Shown here piece by piece: positions 1 through 6,486 of a stretch of DNA of 13,606 nt. Origin of the DNA: RYN-433 sp036558265. GTDB taxonomy: Bacteria; Planctomycetota; Phycisphaerae; Tepidisphaerales; Tepidisphaeraceae. Made by a program: the position numbers and the translations under genes. The stretch lies in NCBI GenBank assembly GCA_036558265.1, contig DATBFY010000589.1, positions 1 to 13,606 of the forward strand, written 5' to 3'. The notes below the pieces were generated by a model, which made no database searches, was not told the DNA's origin, and saw only the letters and a list, made by a program, of their open reading frames with translations. Within the stretch, counting starts at the first letter, position 1, and the number at the start of each line of letters is the position of its first letter.

Positions 1-2
1 CG

Positions 3-1325
3 AGCAAACAGCAATTGGAGAAGGCCGAGCGAGAACTGGCCGAGCTGAAGACCAAAGACGCGCAACTGACGGCGCGATGGGAGAACGAGGTCGGCACGCT
101 GCGCGCGGTCAAGCAGGTCCAGGAGCAGCTCGACGCGAAACAGGTCGAGCTGGAACAGGCCCAGCGCAAGGGCGACTGGGAAGCCGCCGCGCGCATCCAA
201 TACGGCGAGATCCGCGAGCTCAAGCGTCAACTGGAGGAGGCGGAGAAGAAAATCCACGCGATGGCCAACGACGGCAACGCGATGGTCAAGGAGGAGGTCA
301 CGCCCGATGAGATCGCCGACGTCGTTTCCCGCTGGACCGGCATCCCGGTCAATCGCATGCTCGAAGGTGAGCGCGAGAAGCTGCTGAAGATGGAGGAGCG
401 GCTGGGGCAGCGTGTGATCGGGCAGGACGAGGCGGTTCGCGCCGTCTCCGACGCCGTCCGCCGCAACCGCGCCGGGCTGGGCGACCCGAACCGCCCGATC
501 GGGAGCTTCCTCTTCCTGGGCCCGACGGGCGTGGGCAAGACCGAGCTGTGCAAGGCGCTGGCGGAGTTCCTCTTTGACGACGAGAACGCGATGGTGCGGA
601 TCGACATGAGCGAGTTCATGGAGCAGCACTCGGTGGCGCGCCTGATCGGCGCGCCGCCGGGATACGTCGGTTATGAAGAGGGCGGGCGCCTCACGGAGGC
701 CGTGCGCCGAAAGCCCTACAGCGTGATCCTCTTCGACGAGATCGAGAAGGCCCACCGCGACGTGTTCAACGTGCTGCTCCAGGTGCTGGACGACGGCCGG
801 CTGACCGACGGGCAAGGCCGCACCGTGGACTTCAAGAACACGGTGATCGTGATGACCAGCAACATCGGCAGCCAGCAGATTCAGGAGCTCAAGACCAAGG
901 GCGCCGAGGAGTGGGAGGTCGAGGCCGCCGTGCAGGACATGCTCAAGACCTTCTTCCGCCCCGAGTTCCTCAACCGAATCGATGAGGTGATCGTCTTCCA
1001 CCCACTGAGCAAGGAGCAGTTGACGCGGATCGTAGACGTGCAGCTCAATCACCTGCGCAAGCGCCTGGCGGGGCGGAACCTGAAGCTGGACGTCACCGAG
1101 GCGGCCAAAAAGCTGCTTGCCGAGGAAGGTTACGATCCGACCTACGGCGCGCGTCCGCTCAAGCGCGTGATCCAGCACAAGCTGGAGAACCCCATCGCGG
1201 CGCAGATCCTTCGCGGGCAGTACGGCGAGGGCGACACGATCCACGTGGACGTGGACGCCGCCCGGCACGACTTCACGTTCGGCAAGGGCGCGGAGGTGGT
1301 GGAAGGGGAACTGGCCGCGCGGTAA
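3..1325 (+). CDS. clpB: ATP-dependent disaggregase ClpB (Hsp104 family), C-terminal half, 5' end outside window
   Basis: ClpB is a hexameric AAA+ chaperone that threads aggregated proteins through its pore together with DnaK/DnaJ in the cytoplasm. The frame is open to the left edge (S-K-Q-Q-L-E...), so the N-domain and first ATPase domain are missing here; about 441 of a usual 850-870 residues are visible. The visible part starts in the charged coiled-coil middle (M) domain to about position 290, which separates ClpB from ClpA and ClpX. The second ATPase domain follows: Walker A GPTGVGKT (519-542), pore loop GYVGY (660-674), Walker B VILFDE (723-740), arginine finger in FLNR (Arg codon 975-977) and the sensor-2 motif YGARPLKR (1143-1166). 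The end, ...VVEGELAAR, is a normal ClpB terminus. A strong hairpin follows 35 bp after the stop. Family identity is seen directly; the promoter and any heat-shock control lie outside the window. Confidence 0.97.
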   Translation, partial: SKQQLEKAERELAELKTKDAQLTARWENEVGTLRAVKQVQEQLDAKQVELEQAQRKGDWEAAARIQYGEIRELKRQLEEAEKKIHAMANDGNAMVKEEVTPDEIADVVSRWTGIPVNRMLEGEREKLLKMEERLGQRVIGQDEAVRAVSDAVRRNRAGLGDPNRPIGSFLFLGPTGVGKTELCKALAEFLFDDENAMVRIDMSEFMEQHSVARLIGAPPGYVGYEEGGRLTEAVRRKPYSVILFDEIEKAHRDVFNVLLQVLDDGRLTDGQGRTVDFKNTVIVMTSNIGSQQIQELKTKGAEEWEVEAAVQDMLKTFFRPEFLNRIDEVIVFHPLSKEQLTRIVDVQLNHLRKRLAGRNLKLDVTEAAKKLLAEEGYDPTYGARPLKRVIQHKLENPIAAQILRGQYGEGDTIHVDVDAARHDFTFGKGAEVVEGELAAR

Positions 1326-1360
1326 CGGCGGATCTGCGAAACCGACGGTTCAAACGTGTC

Positions 1361-1404
1361 CGGGTGACGCCCGCAGACTCAGGTGAGCTTGCGGGCGTCA
1401 CCCG
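1361..1404. terminator. Bidirectional hairpin terminator between clpB and the convergent DUF932-like gene
   Basis: A perfect 15-bp inverted repeat, CGGGTGACGCCCGCA (1361-1375) and TGCGGGCGTCACCCG (1390-1404), encloses a 14-nt loop that could itself pair CTCA with TGAG. It lies 35 bp after the clpB stop and 8 bp beyond the stop of the opposing gene. On the + strand it is followed by ACAATTTCTT and on the - strand by GACACGTTTG, so the T-tracts are poor. Placement between convergent genes makes transcription termination the most likely role. Confidence 0.75.
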
Positions 1405-1412
1405 ACAATTTC

Positions 1413-2117
1413 TTATGCCGTTACCAGTTCCCCGCGCTGCGGCAGTGGCATCGCCGCACCACCGGTTCGCCGCGGCGCCACCGGTTCGAGGGCGGACGGA
1501 ATGCCCCCGCCCAACTCTTCCAGGCGCCAGCGCGACTCCGGGTCGCGCGTGTCGCGGGCGACCGAGGTCACCGCGTTCATCAAGCCGAACCGCGAGCGGT
1601 CTGCCCCCTCCAAGTACCGCCGCATGATTATCCCGATCGCGTCGGCGCCCGCCAGGTCGCCGAGCCGGGAAAGCATGGGCATCATCGCCAGCGCCATGTC
1701 CACGTCCGCTTCCACCGCCGAGCGGATCTCGCCGGTGCTCCGCGCAAAGGTCCCAGGCGAGCCGCAGGCGCGCACGGCCTCGCGCAGCGTGGACGCCACG
1801 TATTCCACCTCCGACGGCATCGTCGGGATCTCGATGCGGCGTGTCTCGATCGCGTGCGCCATGATCGCGCCGTTCGAGCAGACCACGCGAAACACGTAGG
1901 GGTGCAGGCGGATCTCGCGCTCGTCGGCCATCATGGCGACCCCGCCACGCAGTGCGTCGCCGCTGCGCACCTCCCGTTCCCCGGGCAGCACCGACCGCAT
2001 GAACAGCCGGCATCCCCGGTCGTCGAACCGATCCGAAACCGATCCACCCAGCCCCTCGATCTCCTGCTCGAACATCTGCGCGACATCCCGCGTGGTCATG
2101 AATTCAGGAAGTGGCAT
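1413..2117 (-). CDS. DUF932-like protein (phage/plasmid-associated family), function unknown
   Basis: A 234-residue soluble protein with no signal peptide or membrane segment. The start MPLPEF at 2117 is chosen because a GGAG (2126-2129) stands 8 nt upstream; a frame extending to 2354 has an arginine-rich non-protein-like beginning and runs through the predicted promoter. Residues 69-83 (IRLHPYVFRVVCSNG) and 174-201 (DRSRFGLMNAVTSVARD, then W-x-LE-x-LGGG) resemble the conserved blocks of DUF932 proteins, namely an R-x-V-C-x-NG core and a late NAVT-x-x-AR segment. The members I know of are mostly annotated as phage or plasmid proteins without an established activity. Here the gene is alone, between clpB and a metabolic operon, with no phage genes beside it. 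The family call rests on remembered motif patterns, not on a search, and is moderate. Confidence 0.6.
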   Translation of the reverse strand: MPLPEFMTTRDVAQMFEQEIEGLGGSVSDRFDDRGCRLFMRSVLPGEREVRSGDALRGGVAMMADEREIRLHPYVFRVVCSNGAIMAHAIETRRIEIPTMPSEVEYVASTLREAVRACGSPGTFARSTGEIRSAVEADVDMALAMMPMLSRLGDLAGADAIGIIMRRYLEGADRSRFGLMNAVTSVARDTRDPESRWRLEELGGGIPSALEPVAPRRTGGAAMPLPQRGELVTA

Positions 2118-2194
2118 ATCGATGGCTCCACAAAAGAGTCGGCCGGGCGTCCGAATACGCAACGGACCTCGCCGCTGGCGGCGGCACGCGCGCG

Positions 2195-2224
2195 ATGCTA
2201 GCGCGCCGGCGCGGCGCGGGTCAA
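2195..2224 (-). promoter_or_regulatory. Predicted sigma-70 type promoter of the DUF932-like gene
   Basis: Read on the minus strand, TTGACC (2219-2224, 5 of 6 to TTGACA) and TAGCAT (2195-2200, 4 of 6 to TATAAT) are 18 bp apart. The spacer contains only G and C and is partly self-complementary. A transcript starting near 2188 would have a leader of about 70 nt before the ATG at 2117. The rest of the 197-bp gap (2118-2314) shows nothing else clear. Confidence 0.5.
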
Positions 2225-2314
2225 ACAAAAAACGGGTGTTCTCGAAGCCAGGTCTATACGGGGTACTGGCCGCAATTCTGACGCACCGCCGGCGAATCCC
2301 GGCCCGTTCCGCAC

Positions 2315-3253
2315 TTACGGACGCGAACCACGTCCGAGCGTCGACATTCCGCACTCGGGGCAGCGCGCCGCGTCGGCGCTGCCGCGCAAGTCATAACCGC
2401 AAGCGAGGCACAATCCCGCTCGTCGCCGCGCGCCCCCGCGCCAGAGCCGCCCACCCACGAGGACAAGTCCCGCCAACGTCGGAAGTGCCGATAGCGCGAG
2501 CAGCACCTCATATCGCAGCGTGACGGAGCGATAGGTGAACGGCCGCATCCATACCCCGACCCGTACCACGAGGGATCCGGCGGCCAGAGTTCCACGTGTG
2601 GCCGGCGCGCCCGTGACCGACTCGACGCGCCCGAATCCCGGCGTGCCGCCTCCGCCGCCCATCGTCGCGCCGCTTGGATTCGGGCTGGGTGTCGAAGACC
2701 ACGACGCCGGCGGGGCGGATAGCGAAAAACCCGACGACAGATCCGGCAGCTCGAATTCCTTCGCCACGTTGGACAACACGGCATCGGGAATACGGCCGAG
2801 CGAATAAGACGGGCCAGACCTGGCGGTCGCGGGCGAAGTGGTCGCGACCCGCGCCGGGACCGTGCTCGACGGGGACGTCAGTCTCCTCCACTTCTCCTGC
2901 AGCGCCAGGGGCGCGTCGATGTACGCGACGCCGTTGTCCCACGCCAGGGGCCCGAAGCTCGAGCCGGCCCGGGGGCTCAGGTAGGTCTTGCCCACGCCGT
3001 CGGCCCATTCGCCGAAGGACGGCGGCCGCTCCTGCCGCGGCACGTCGTCCCACCGCCAGGCGACCGGCGCGGGATAGTCTTCGATCGTGATTAACCGAAC
3101 CCGGCCGCCGCGCGACGTCACCTGCCAGTACCGCTCGCCGCGCGTTCCGAAAAGCCGGTCCTCGGTCGTTCGGCTGCGCGACCAGAAGACGGCGAGGGTG
3201 ATCGTCGAGGCCAGCGAGAGCAGCACGACAATCCGGCGCACCCATCGGAGCAT
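2315..3253 (-). CDS. Membrane-anchored protein with C-terminal planctomycete-type zinc ribbon
   Basis: A 312-residue protein of unknown function. The start at 3253 (MLRWVRR) is chosen because GAGG (3259-3262) lies 5 nt upstream. A basic N-terminus precedes membrane helix 1 (about residues 8-24). An extracytoplasmic region of about 225 residues follows, with a Ser/Pro/Gly-rich stretch near 185-205, then helix 2 (about 250-269), a basic patch RGGARRR, and a four-cysteine zinc ribbon: Cys282-x2-Cys285-GYDLRG-x6-Cys298-x2-Cys301. By the positive-inside rule, both the N-terminus and the zinc ribbon should be cytoplasmic. The CGYDLRG...CPECG ribbon recurs at the end of many uncharacterised Planctomycetota membrane proteins, and I know of no proven role. 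The gene starts 7 bp after the glycerate kinase stop and its Shine-Dalgarno overlaps that stop, so the two are probably co-translated. Confidence 0.8.
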   Translation of the reverse strand: MLRWVRRIVVLLSLASTITLAVFWSRSRTTEDRLFGTRGERYWQVTSRGGRVRLITIEDYPAPVAWRWDDVPRQERPPSFGEWADGVGKTYLSPRAGSSFGPLAWDNGVAYIDAPLALQEKWRRLTSPSSTVPARVATTSPATARSGPSYSLGRIPDAVLSNVAKEFELPDLSSGFSLSAPPASWSSTPSPNPSGATMGGGGGTPGFGRVESVTGAPATRGTLAAGSLVVRVGVWMRPFTYRSVTLRYEVLLALSALPTLAGLVLVGGRLWRGGARRRAGLCLACGYDLRGSADAARCPECGMSTLGRGSRP

Positions 3254-3260
3254 GTGAACC

Positions 3261-4403
3261 TCACGTTCGGCGAAGCGATGGGTCACAACCACACAATCGG
3301 ATGACATGCGCGGCCGTCCGTTCCAGCATCATCGCCGCACATCGCATCGCATCCTCGAGCGTCATGGGCCCGTCGCAAATGGAAAAGTACGCCGTCAGCC
3401 CTTGGGCGATCGTCCGCTCGGCACCCTCACCGACGGAACCGACCAGGGCCACGCACGGCAGGCGAAGATCCCGGCATAGCCGCGCCACGCCAATCGCCGT
3501 CTTGCCGCCCAGGCTCGACTCGTCCAGCCGCCCCTCGCCGGTGATGACCAGGTCAGCGCCGGCGAGACGCTCGCGCAACCGAACGGCGTCGGCGACGATC
3601 TCGAACCCGGGGCGAAGCGTGGCGCCCAAGTAGGCCATCATCCCGAAACCCAGTCCGCCCGCGGCGCCGGCGCCGGGGCGATTGGCGACCTCGAGGGCGC
3701 CTTGTCGTTCCGCCAGGTCACGCAGCCCACGATCAAGCGCTTCAACCTGCTCCGATGTGGCGCCCTTTTGCGGCCCGAAGATCCGGGCCGCGCCGTCGGG
3801 GCCGAACAGTGGGTTGATTACATCGCTGGCGACGACGATCTCGATCCCGTCGAGCGATCGGCCCGGCGCGACGCGATCGACCCGCTCGACCATGTCTCGG
3901 CCGGTGATCGGGGTTGTCGCCTCACCGCCGCAGCGCATCAGGACCGGCGCGCCGCAGGCATGCGCGCAGCCTAGCCCGCCATCGGTGGTCGCGCTCCCGC
4001 CGATGCCCAGGATGATGCGCCGGGCGCCCACCTCCCTGGCGGCCAGGAGCAGTTCACCGGTGCCGTAAGTCGTCGTGGCCATCGGGTCCTGCTGGTCGGC
4101 GCGCAGCAGGTGAAGGCCCGAGGCGGCGGCCATCTCGATCACGGCGGTCGTGCCGTCACCGAGCAGGCCGAACGTCGCCTCCACTTTCATTTCCGGTCGC
4201 GGTCCGGTGACGCGACGGGTGATCAGTCGTCCGCCCGTCGCCGCCACCAGCGCGTCCACGGTCCCCTCGCCGCCGTCCGCCATCGGGATCTGCTCGACGA
4301 GGATGCGCGGGTCGGCGCGGGCGATCCCGCGCGCGATGGCTGCGGCCACGTCGCGGGCCGGCAGGGATCCCTTAAACTTGTCCGGCGCTATCACGACCTT
4401 CAT
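3261..4403 (-). CDS. glxK: Glycerate 2-kinase (GlxK/GarK family)
   Basis: Phosphorylates D-glycerate with ATP; this family mainly gives 2-phosphoglycerate, linking glycerate from glyoxylate, hydroxypyruvate or serine breakdown to lower glycolysis in the cytoplasm. At 380 residues it has the normal length. The start at 4403 (MKVVIAPDKFKGSL) is the family's conserved N-terminus and has GGAG (4412-4415) 8 nt upstream; the frame is open further, to 4454, but without family sequence. Family motifs in order: APDKFKGSL (6-14), MADGGEGT (41-48), GIGGSATTDGGLG (133-145), SDVINPLFGPDGAA (193-206) then FGPQKGA (209-215), GAGAAGGLG (244-252) and ITGEGRLDESSLGGK (287-301). All are intact, so an active enzyme is expected. 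It is the first gene of an apparent two-gene operon with the zinc-ribbon membrane protein. No other glycerate-pathway gene is in the window, so the glycerate source is unknown. The symbol follows the E. coli family name. Confidence 0.93.
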   Translation of the reverse strand: MKVVIAPDKFKGSLPARDVAAAIARGIARADPRILVEQIPMADGGEGTVDALVAATGGRLITRRVTGPRPEMKVEATFGLLGDGTTAVIEMAAASGLHLLRADQQDPMATTTYGTGELLLAAREVGARRIILGIGGSATTDGGLGCAHACGAPVLMRCGGEATTPITGRDMVERVDRVAPGRSLDGIEIVVASDVINPLFGPDGAARIFGPQKGATSEQVEALDRGLRDLAERQGALEVANRPGAGAAGGLGFGMMAYLGATLRPGFEIVADAVRLRERLAGADLVITGEGRLDESSLGGKTAIGVARLCRDLRLPCVALVGSVGEGAERTIAQGLTAYFSICDGPMTLEDAMRCAAMMLERTAAHVIRLCGCDPSLRRT

Positions 4404-4454
4404 CCCGTCCGCTCCGCGCGAAATTGCCGTTTTCCCATCCGTTTCGGGCGACAA

Positions 4455-4463
4455 AGTTTAACA
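4455..4463 (-). promoter_or_regulatory. Possible extended -10 promoter for the glycerate kinase operon
   Basis: On the minus strand, TGT-TAAACT (4463 down to 4455) fits an extended -10 element (TGn followed by a 4-of-6 match to TATAAT). I see no convincing -35 box upstream. It would give a leader of roughly 45 nt before the ATG at 4403. This is a weak prediction, supported mainly by its position in the AT-richest part of the divergent gap. Confidence 0.35.
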
Positions 4464-4558
4464 CCAGACGGTGCGGGCCGCGCCGCCTCTGCCGCCCCGG
4501 CCCGCCGCCGCCCGAACGACCCTCAGGCCTTGCCGCGCGCCGCCTCCTGGCGGAGCAT

Positions 4559-4585
4559 TTGGGCCTTGTTCCGCGATGGGCCCAA
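4559..4585. repeat. Small inverted repeat in the divergent gap between glycerate kinase and the 73-residue gene
   Basis: TTGGGCC (4559-4565) and GGCCCAA (4579-4585) form a perfect 7-bp stem around a 13-nt loop. It lies 84 bp before the small plus-strand gene, in a 265-bp gap between divergent genes, and could be an operator or a leader hairpin. For the plus-strand gene I see only poor promoter candidates nearby (for example TATGCG near 4617 without a good -35). Function is unknown. Confidence 0.3.
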
Positions 4586-4652
4586 TCGTACTTCATTGGC
4601 GTCGCAAACCCCTTTTATGCGCGGCTCGCGCGCCACAGACGCGTGCGGCCGC

Positions 4653-4659
4653 GGAGGAG
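4653..4659 (+). promoter_or_regulatory. Strong ribosome binding site fixing the start of the 73-residue gene
   Basis: GGAGGAG stands 9 nt before the ATG at 4669. An in-frame ATG at 4660 directly abuts the site with no spacing and is therefore unlikely to be used. This is the best Shine-Dalgarno match in the window. Confidence 0.7.
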
Positions 4660-4668
4660 ATGTACCCG

Positions 4669-4890
4669 ATGGCAGCCAAAGCGAAGAAGGATCAGCAGGC
4701 GAAGAAGTCCCCGTCCAAGCCGGGCGCGCATAAGCCCGCGCCGTCGCCGGCGGCGCCGGTCGCCCACTCGGGCGCGTCGTGCGGGTGCGGTCCCGCCGCC
4801 GTCGCCACGGCACCGCCTCCTAAAGACAAGCAGGCCTGCGCGCCAGGCCTGACCGGCGTCGAACCGCTGGAGACCCGGCGGCATATCTGA
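4669..4890 (+). CDS. Small Lys/Pro/Ala-rich protein, unknown function
   Basis: A 73-residue protein I do not recognise. Its first 30 residues (MAAKAKKDQQAKKSPSKPG...) are strongly basic and rich in Lys, Pro and Ala, like disordered nucleic-acid-binding tails. The middle holds SCGCG, and a third cysteine follows in KQACAP; the end is VEPLETRRHI. There is no membrane segment or signal peptide. The case for a real gene is the near-ideal GGAGGAG 9 nt before the ATG and a strong hairpin starting 27 bp after the stop, in a gap with no competing gene. The frame is open upstream to 4471, but that extension is Arg/Pro-rich and lacks a ribosome site. The C-terminal VEPLETRR resembles the core of the LEPR-XLL motif found near the N-terminus of planctomycete exported proteins; here it is at the wrong end, so this may be chance or a remnant. 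Confidence 0.6.
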   Translation: MAAKAKKDQQAKKSPSKPGAHKPAPSPAAPVAHSGASCGCGPAAVATAPPPKDKQACAPGLTGVEPLETRRHI

Positions 4891-4916
4891 CGCGCCCGCG
4901 CGCGATTGAAAACCAG

Positions 4917-4952
4917 AGGGCCTGCCCACGCTCGATCGCGCGGGCAGGCCCT
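4917..4952. terminator. Bidirectional hairpin terminator between the small gene and the LysM gene
   Basis: A perfect stem GGGCCTGCCC (4918-4927) and GGGCAGGCCC (4942-4951), extended by an outer A-T pair, encloses a 14-nt loop containing a further CGC/GCG pairing. It follows the plus-strand stop by 27 bp and the minus-strand stop (4988) by 35 bp. The minus-strand side continues with CTGGTTTTC, a modest T-tract; the plus side has CTTCGTCGTT. Confidence 0.75.
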
Positions 4953-4987
4953 TCGTCGTTGGTTCGCGCGAGTCGACGAGAGACAAA

Positions 4988-6256
4988 CTATCGCTGTTCG
5001 CCCGAGCCCGACACGCCGCTCTCCCCGCTCAGGGTTGACGTGGTCTGCGGCTCGGCCGGCGCCGCCAGGTTCACGGGGCGCTCGGGCAGGTCGAGGATCA
5101 TGCCCAGTTTCAGCTTGGTCGGGTTGGGGCCGATCGCCTGCTTGTTCTGCTCGTAGATCGCCTCGAGGTAATTCGGCGTGCCGTAGATCTTCTGGGAGAT
5201 CTTGTAGAGGCTGTCGCCCGACTGCACCCGGTACTGCTTGGCGGGGTCGATCTTGACGTCATCGATCACCTTCTGGGCGCTGCCGCCAGTCGCATGGTCG
5301 CCGCCGGTCCCGGTGGTTGCCTTGACGTCTTCCAGCCTGGGCAGGTTGATGACGGTGCCGAGCTTGAGATTGTTGGGATTGACCTGGGGGTTGGCGCGGA
5401 TGAGGTGCGGGTAGTACGCGGCGCTCCCGTACGCCACCGCGGCGATGGACGAGAAGGTCTCACCCGAGCGGACGACGTGGGTGCTCCCCGCGACGGGGGT
5501 GGCGTTGGAGGGGGCCAGGGTCTCACCGGCGGCGGCGGTGGATGCGGTTGAGTCGGCAGGCCGATCGGCCGTCGTGTTCCGGGATTTGGCCGATCCTTTG
5601 TGCGCCGGCGAGGCCGGGGTGCCGGCGGCATCCGTGGCGAACAGGCTCGCGCCCGGGGTACTCACGCCGTCGCCCCACGCGTCATTGGGATTCGAAAAGT
5701 ACACCTTGGGTTGCTGCCGGACCGGCTCATGGTGGACCGCCTCGTGTCCGCCCGCCGCACTGGCGACCTCGGTATGCGTGGTCTTCACCTCGTGCTTCTC
5801 CGCGCCGGTCGGCTTGTCGGCCGCCGGCTTCGGAGGCGCGAGGACGATCACCGGGTCCTTTGCGGCAGGGGGCGTGCCGGCGCCGGTCTTGGGCGCCTTT
5901 CCGGTCCGGAGGATGTTCCACTGGTCGGTCGAACCATTGTGAACGAGCGATCCCCTGCCGCCGCTGGCATTTTCCGTCGGCGCAGGCGGACGGCTTTCCT
6001 GCTGGCCCTTGCCGGCTTGCACCTGCGCCGACTGGTTTGGATTGGGGTCGGCGGTGGCAGCGCTGGCCTTGTCGTCCACCGGTGTCGCGGCGACGTCGCC
6101 GGATGCCGCGCCGGCGTCGATGATGCTGCCGTGGTCGGCACCGGCGAGCACAGCGCCTCGTTTATTGCTGGTTGGGGGGGCGACGAGCAGATAGGCGATC
6201 AACAACGCGATCAGCCCGCCCCCGAGGGCCATGCCGAGCTTCACTTCCTTGCGCAT
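4988..6256 (-). CDS. Membrane-anchored protein with two C-terminal LysM domains
   Basis: A 422-residue protein. AAGGAG (6265-6270) stands 8 nt before the ATG at 6256. A short basic N-terminus (MRKEVK) leads into one hydrophobic helix (about 9-26) with no clear signal peptidase site, so a signal anchor with the rest outside the cytoplasm is likely. Residues 30-255 are low-complexity Ala/Pro/Thr/Gly/Lys linker, with one ordered-looking patch around VYFSNPNDAWGDG (185-197). LysM 1 spans about 260-306 (HVVRSGETFSSIA...YGSAAYYPHLIRANP...LKLGTVINLP). LysM 2 spans about 341-391 (QYRVQSGDSLYKISQKIYG...LKLGMILDLP). LysM domains bind GlcNAc-containing glycans such as peptidoglycan. No catalytic domain is seen, so a wall-tethering or scaffold role is an inference. 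It lies 230 bp downstream of secDF on the same strand, with hairpins between. Confidence 0.85.
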   Translation of the reverse strand: MRKEVKLGMALGGGLIALLIAYLLVAPPTSNKRGAVLAGADHGSIIDAGAASGDVAATPVDDKASAATADPNPNQSAQVQAGKGQQESRPPAPTENASGGRGSLVHNGSTDQWNILRTGKAPKTGAGTPPAAKDPVIVLAPPKPAADKPTGAEKHEVKTTHTEVASAAGGHEAVHHEPVRQQPKVYFSNPNDAWGDGVSTPGASLFATDAAGTPASPAHKGSAKSRNTTADRPADSTASTAAAGETLAPSNATPVAGSTHVVRSGETFSSIAAVAYGSAAYYPHLIRANPQVNPNNLKLGTVINLPRLEDVKATTGTGGDHATGGSAQKVIDDVKIDPAKQYRVQSGDSLYKISQKIYGTPNYLEAIYEQNKQAIGPNPTKLKLGMILDLPERPVNLAAPAEPQTTSTLSGESGVSGSGEQR

Positions 6257-6321
6257 AAACGGGACTCCTTCCCAATGGCTCGCGATCAGCTATGTCTCAA
6301 GCCGCCAAGTTGTTCGAACGC

Positions 6322-6342
6322 GCGCACCCATCCCGGGTGCGC
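6322..6342. repeat. Inverted repeat (hairpin) in the leader of the LysM gene
   Basis: GCGCACCC (6322-6329) and GGGTGCGC (6335-6342) form a perfect 8-bp stem with a 5-nt loop, extendable by a wobble and one more pair on the minus strand. It lies 66 bp upstream of the LysM start codon in the 230-bp gap 6257-6486. It may be a leader hairpin, a protein-binding site or part of the secDF end. No convincing promoter was found in this gap. Confidence 0.4.
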
Positions 6343-6408
6343 ACGGGCCGCCGATATACGACCCGCCTGCATTATTTTCCAGCCAATCACGCCAAGCCGT
6401 CAGCTTCT

Positions 6409-6432
6409 CCACACCCGGTCCACCGGGCGTGG
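6409..6432 (-). terminator. Hairpin downstream of secDF, probable transcript end or processing site
   Basis: In the minus-strand transcript, CCACGCCCGG and CCGGGTGTGG pair over all 10 positions (nine Watson-Crick and one G-U) around the tetraloop TGGA. On the plus strand the same site would have an A-C mismatch, so it is better formed in the secDF transcript. It starts 54 nt after the secDF stop. No T-tract follows, so it may protect the 3' end or pause polymerase rather than terminate. Confidence 0.4.
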
Positions 6433-6486
6433 TCCGCACGCACGCGCCACACCCCCGGACCGTGGTTGATTCTGTCTACAAACGGC

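Noticed and set aside
1273..2013. A 246-codon minus-strand frame overlapping the clpB end and the DUF932-like gene
   Set aside because: It is Arg/Gly/Pro-rich, crosses the terminator hairpin and runs in another frame of the DUF932-like gene, which has a ribosome site and family motifs.
2118..2354. 79-residue N-terminal extension of the DUF932-like protein
   Set aside because: It is Arg-rich without domain character, overlaps the predicted promoter and the end of the upstream gene, and lacks the good ribosome site found at the ATG at 2117.
4471..4668. N-terminal extension of the 73-residue protein
   Set aside because: The extra residues are Arg/Pro-rich, there is no ribosome site at 4471, and GGAGGAG at 4653-4659 points to the ATG at 4669.
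6257..6486. A sigma-70 promoter for the LysM gene (for example TTGGCG near TAATGC, or TATATC)
   Set aside because: The spacings found (15 or 22 bp) are outside the usual range, so no promoter is called.
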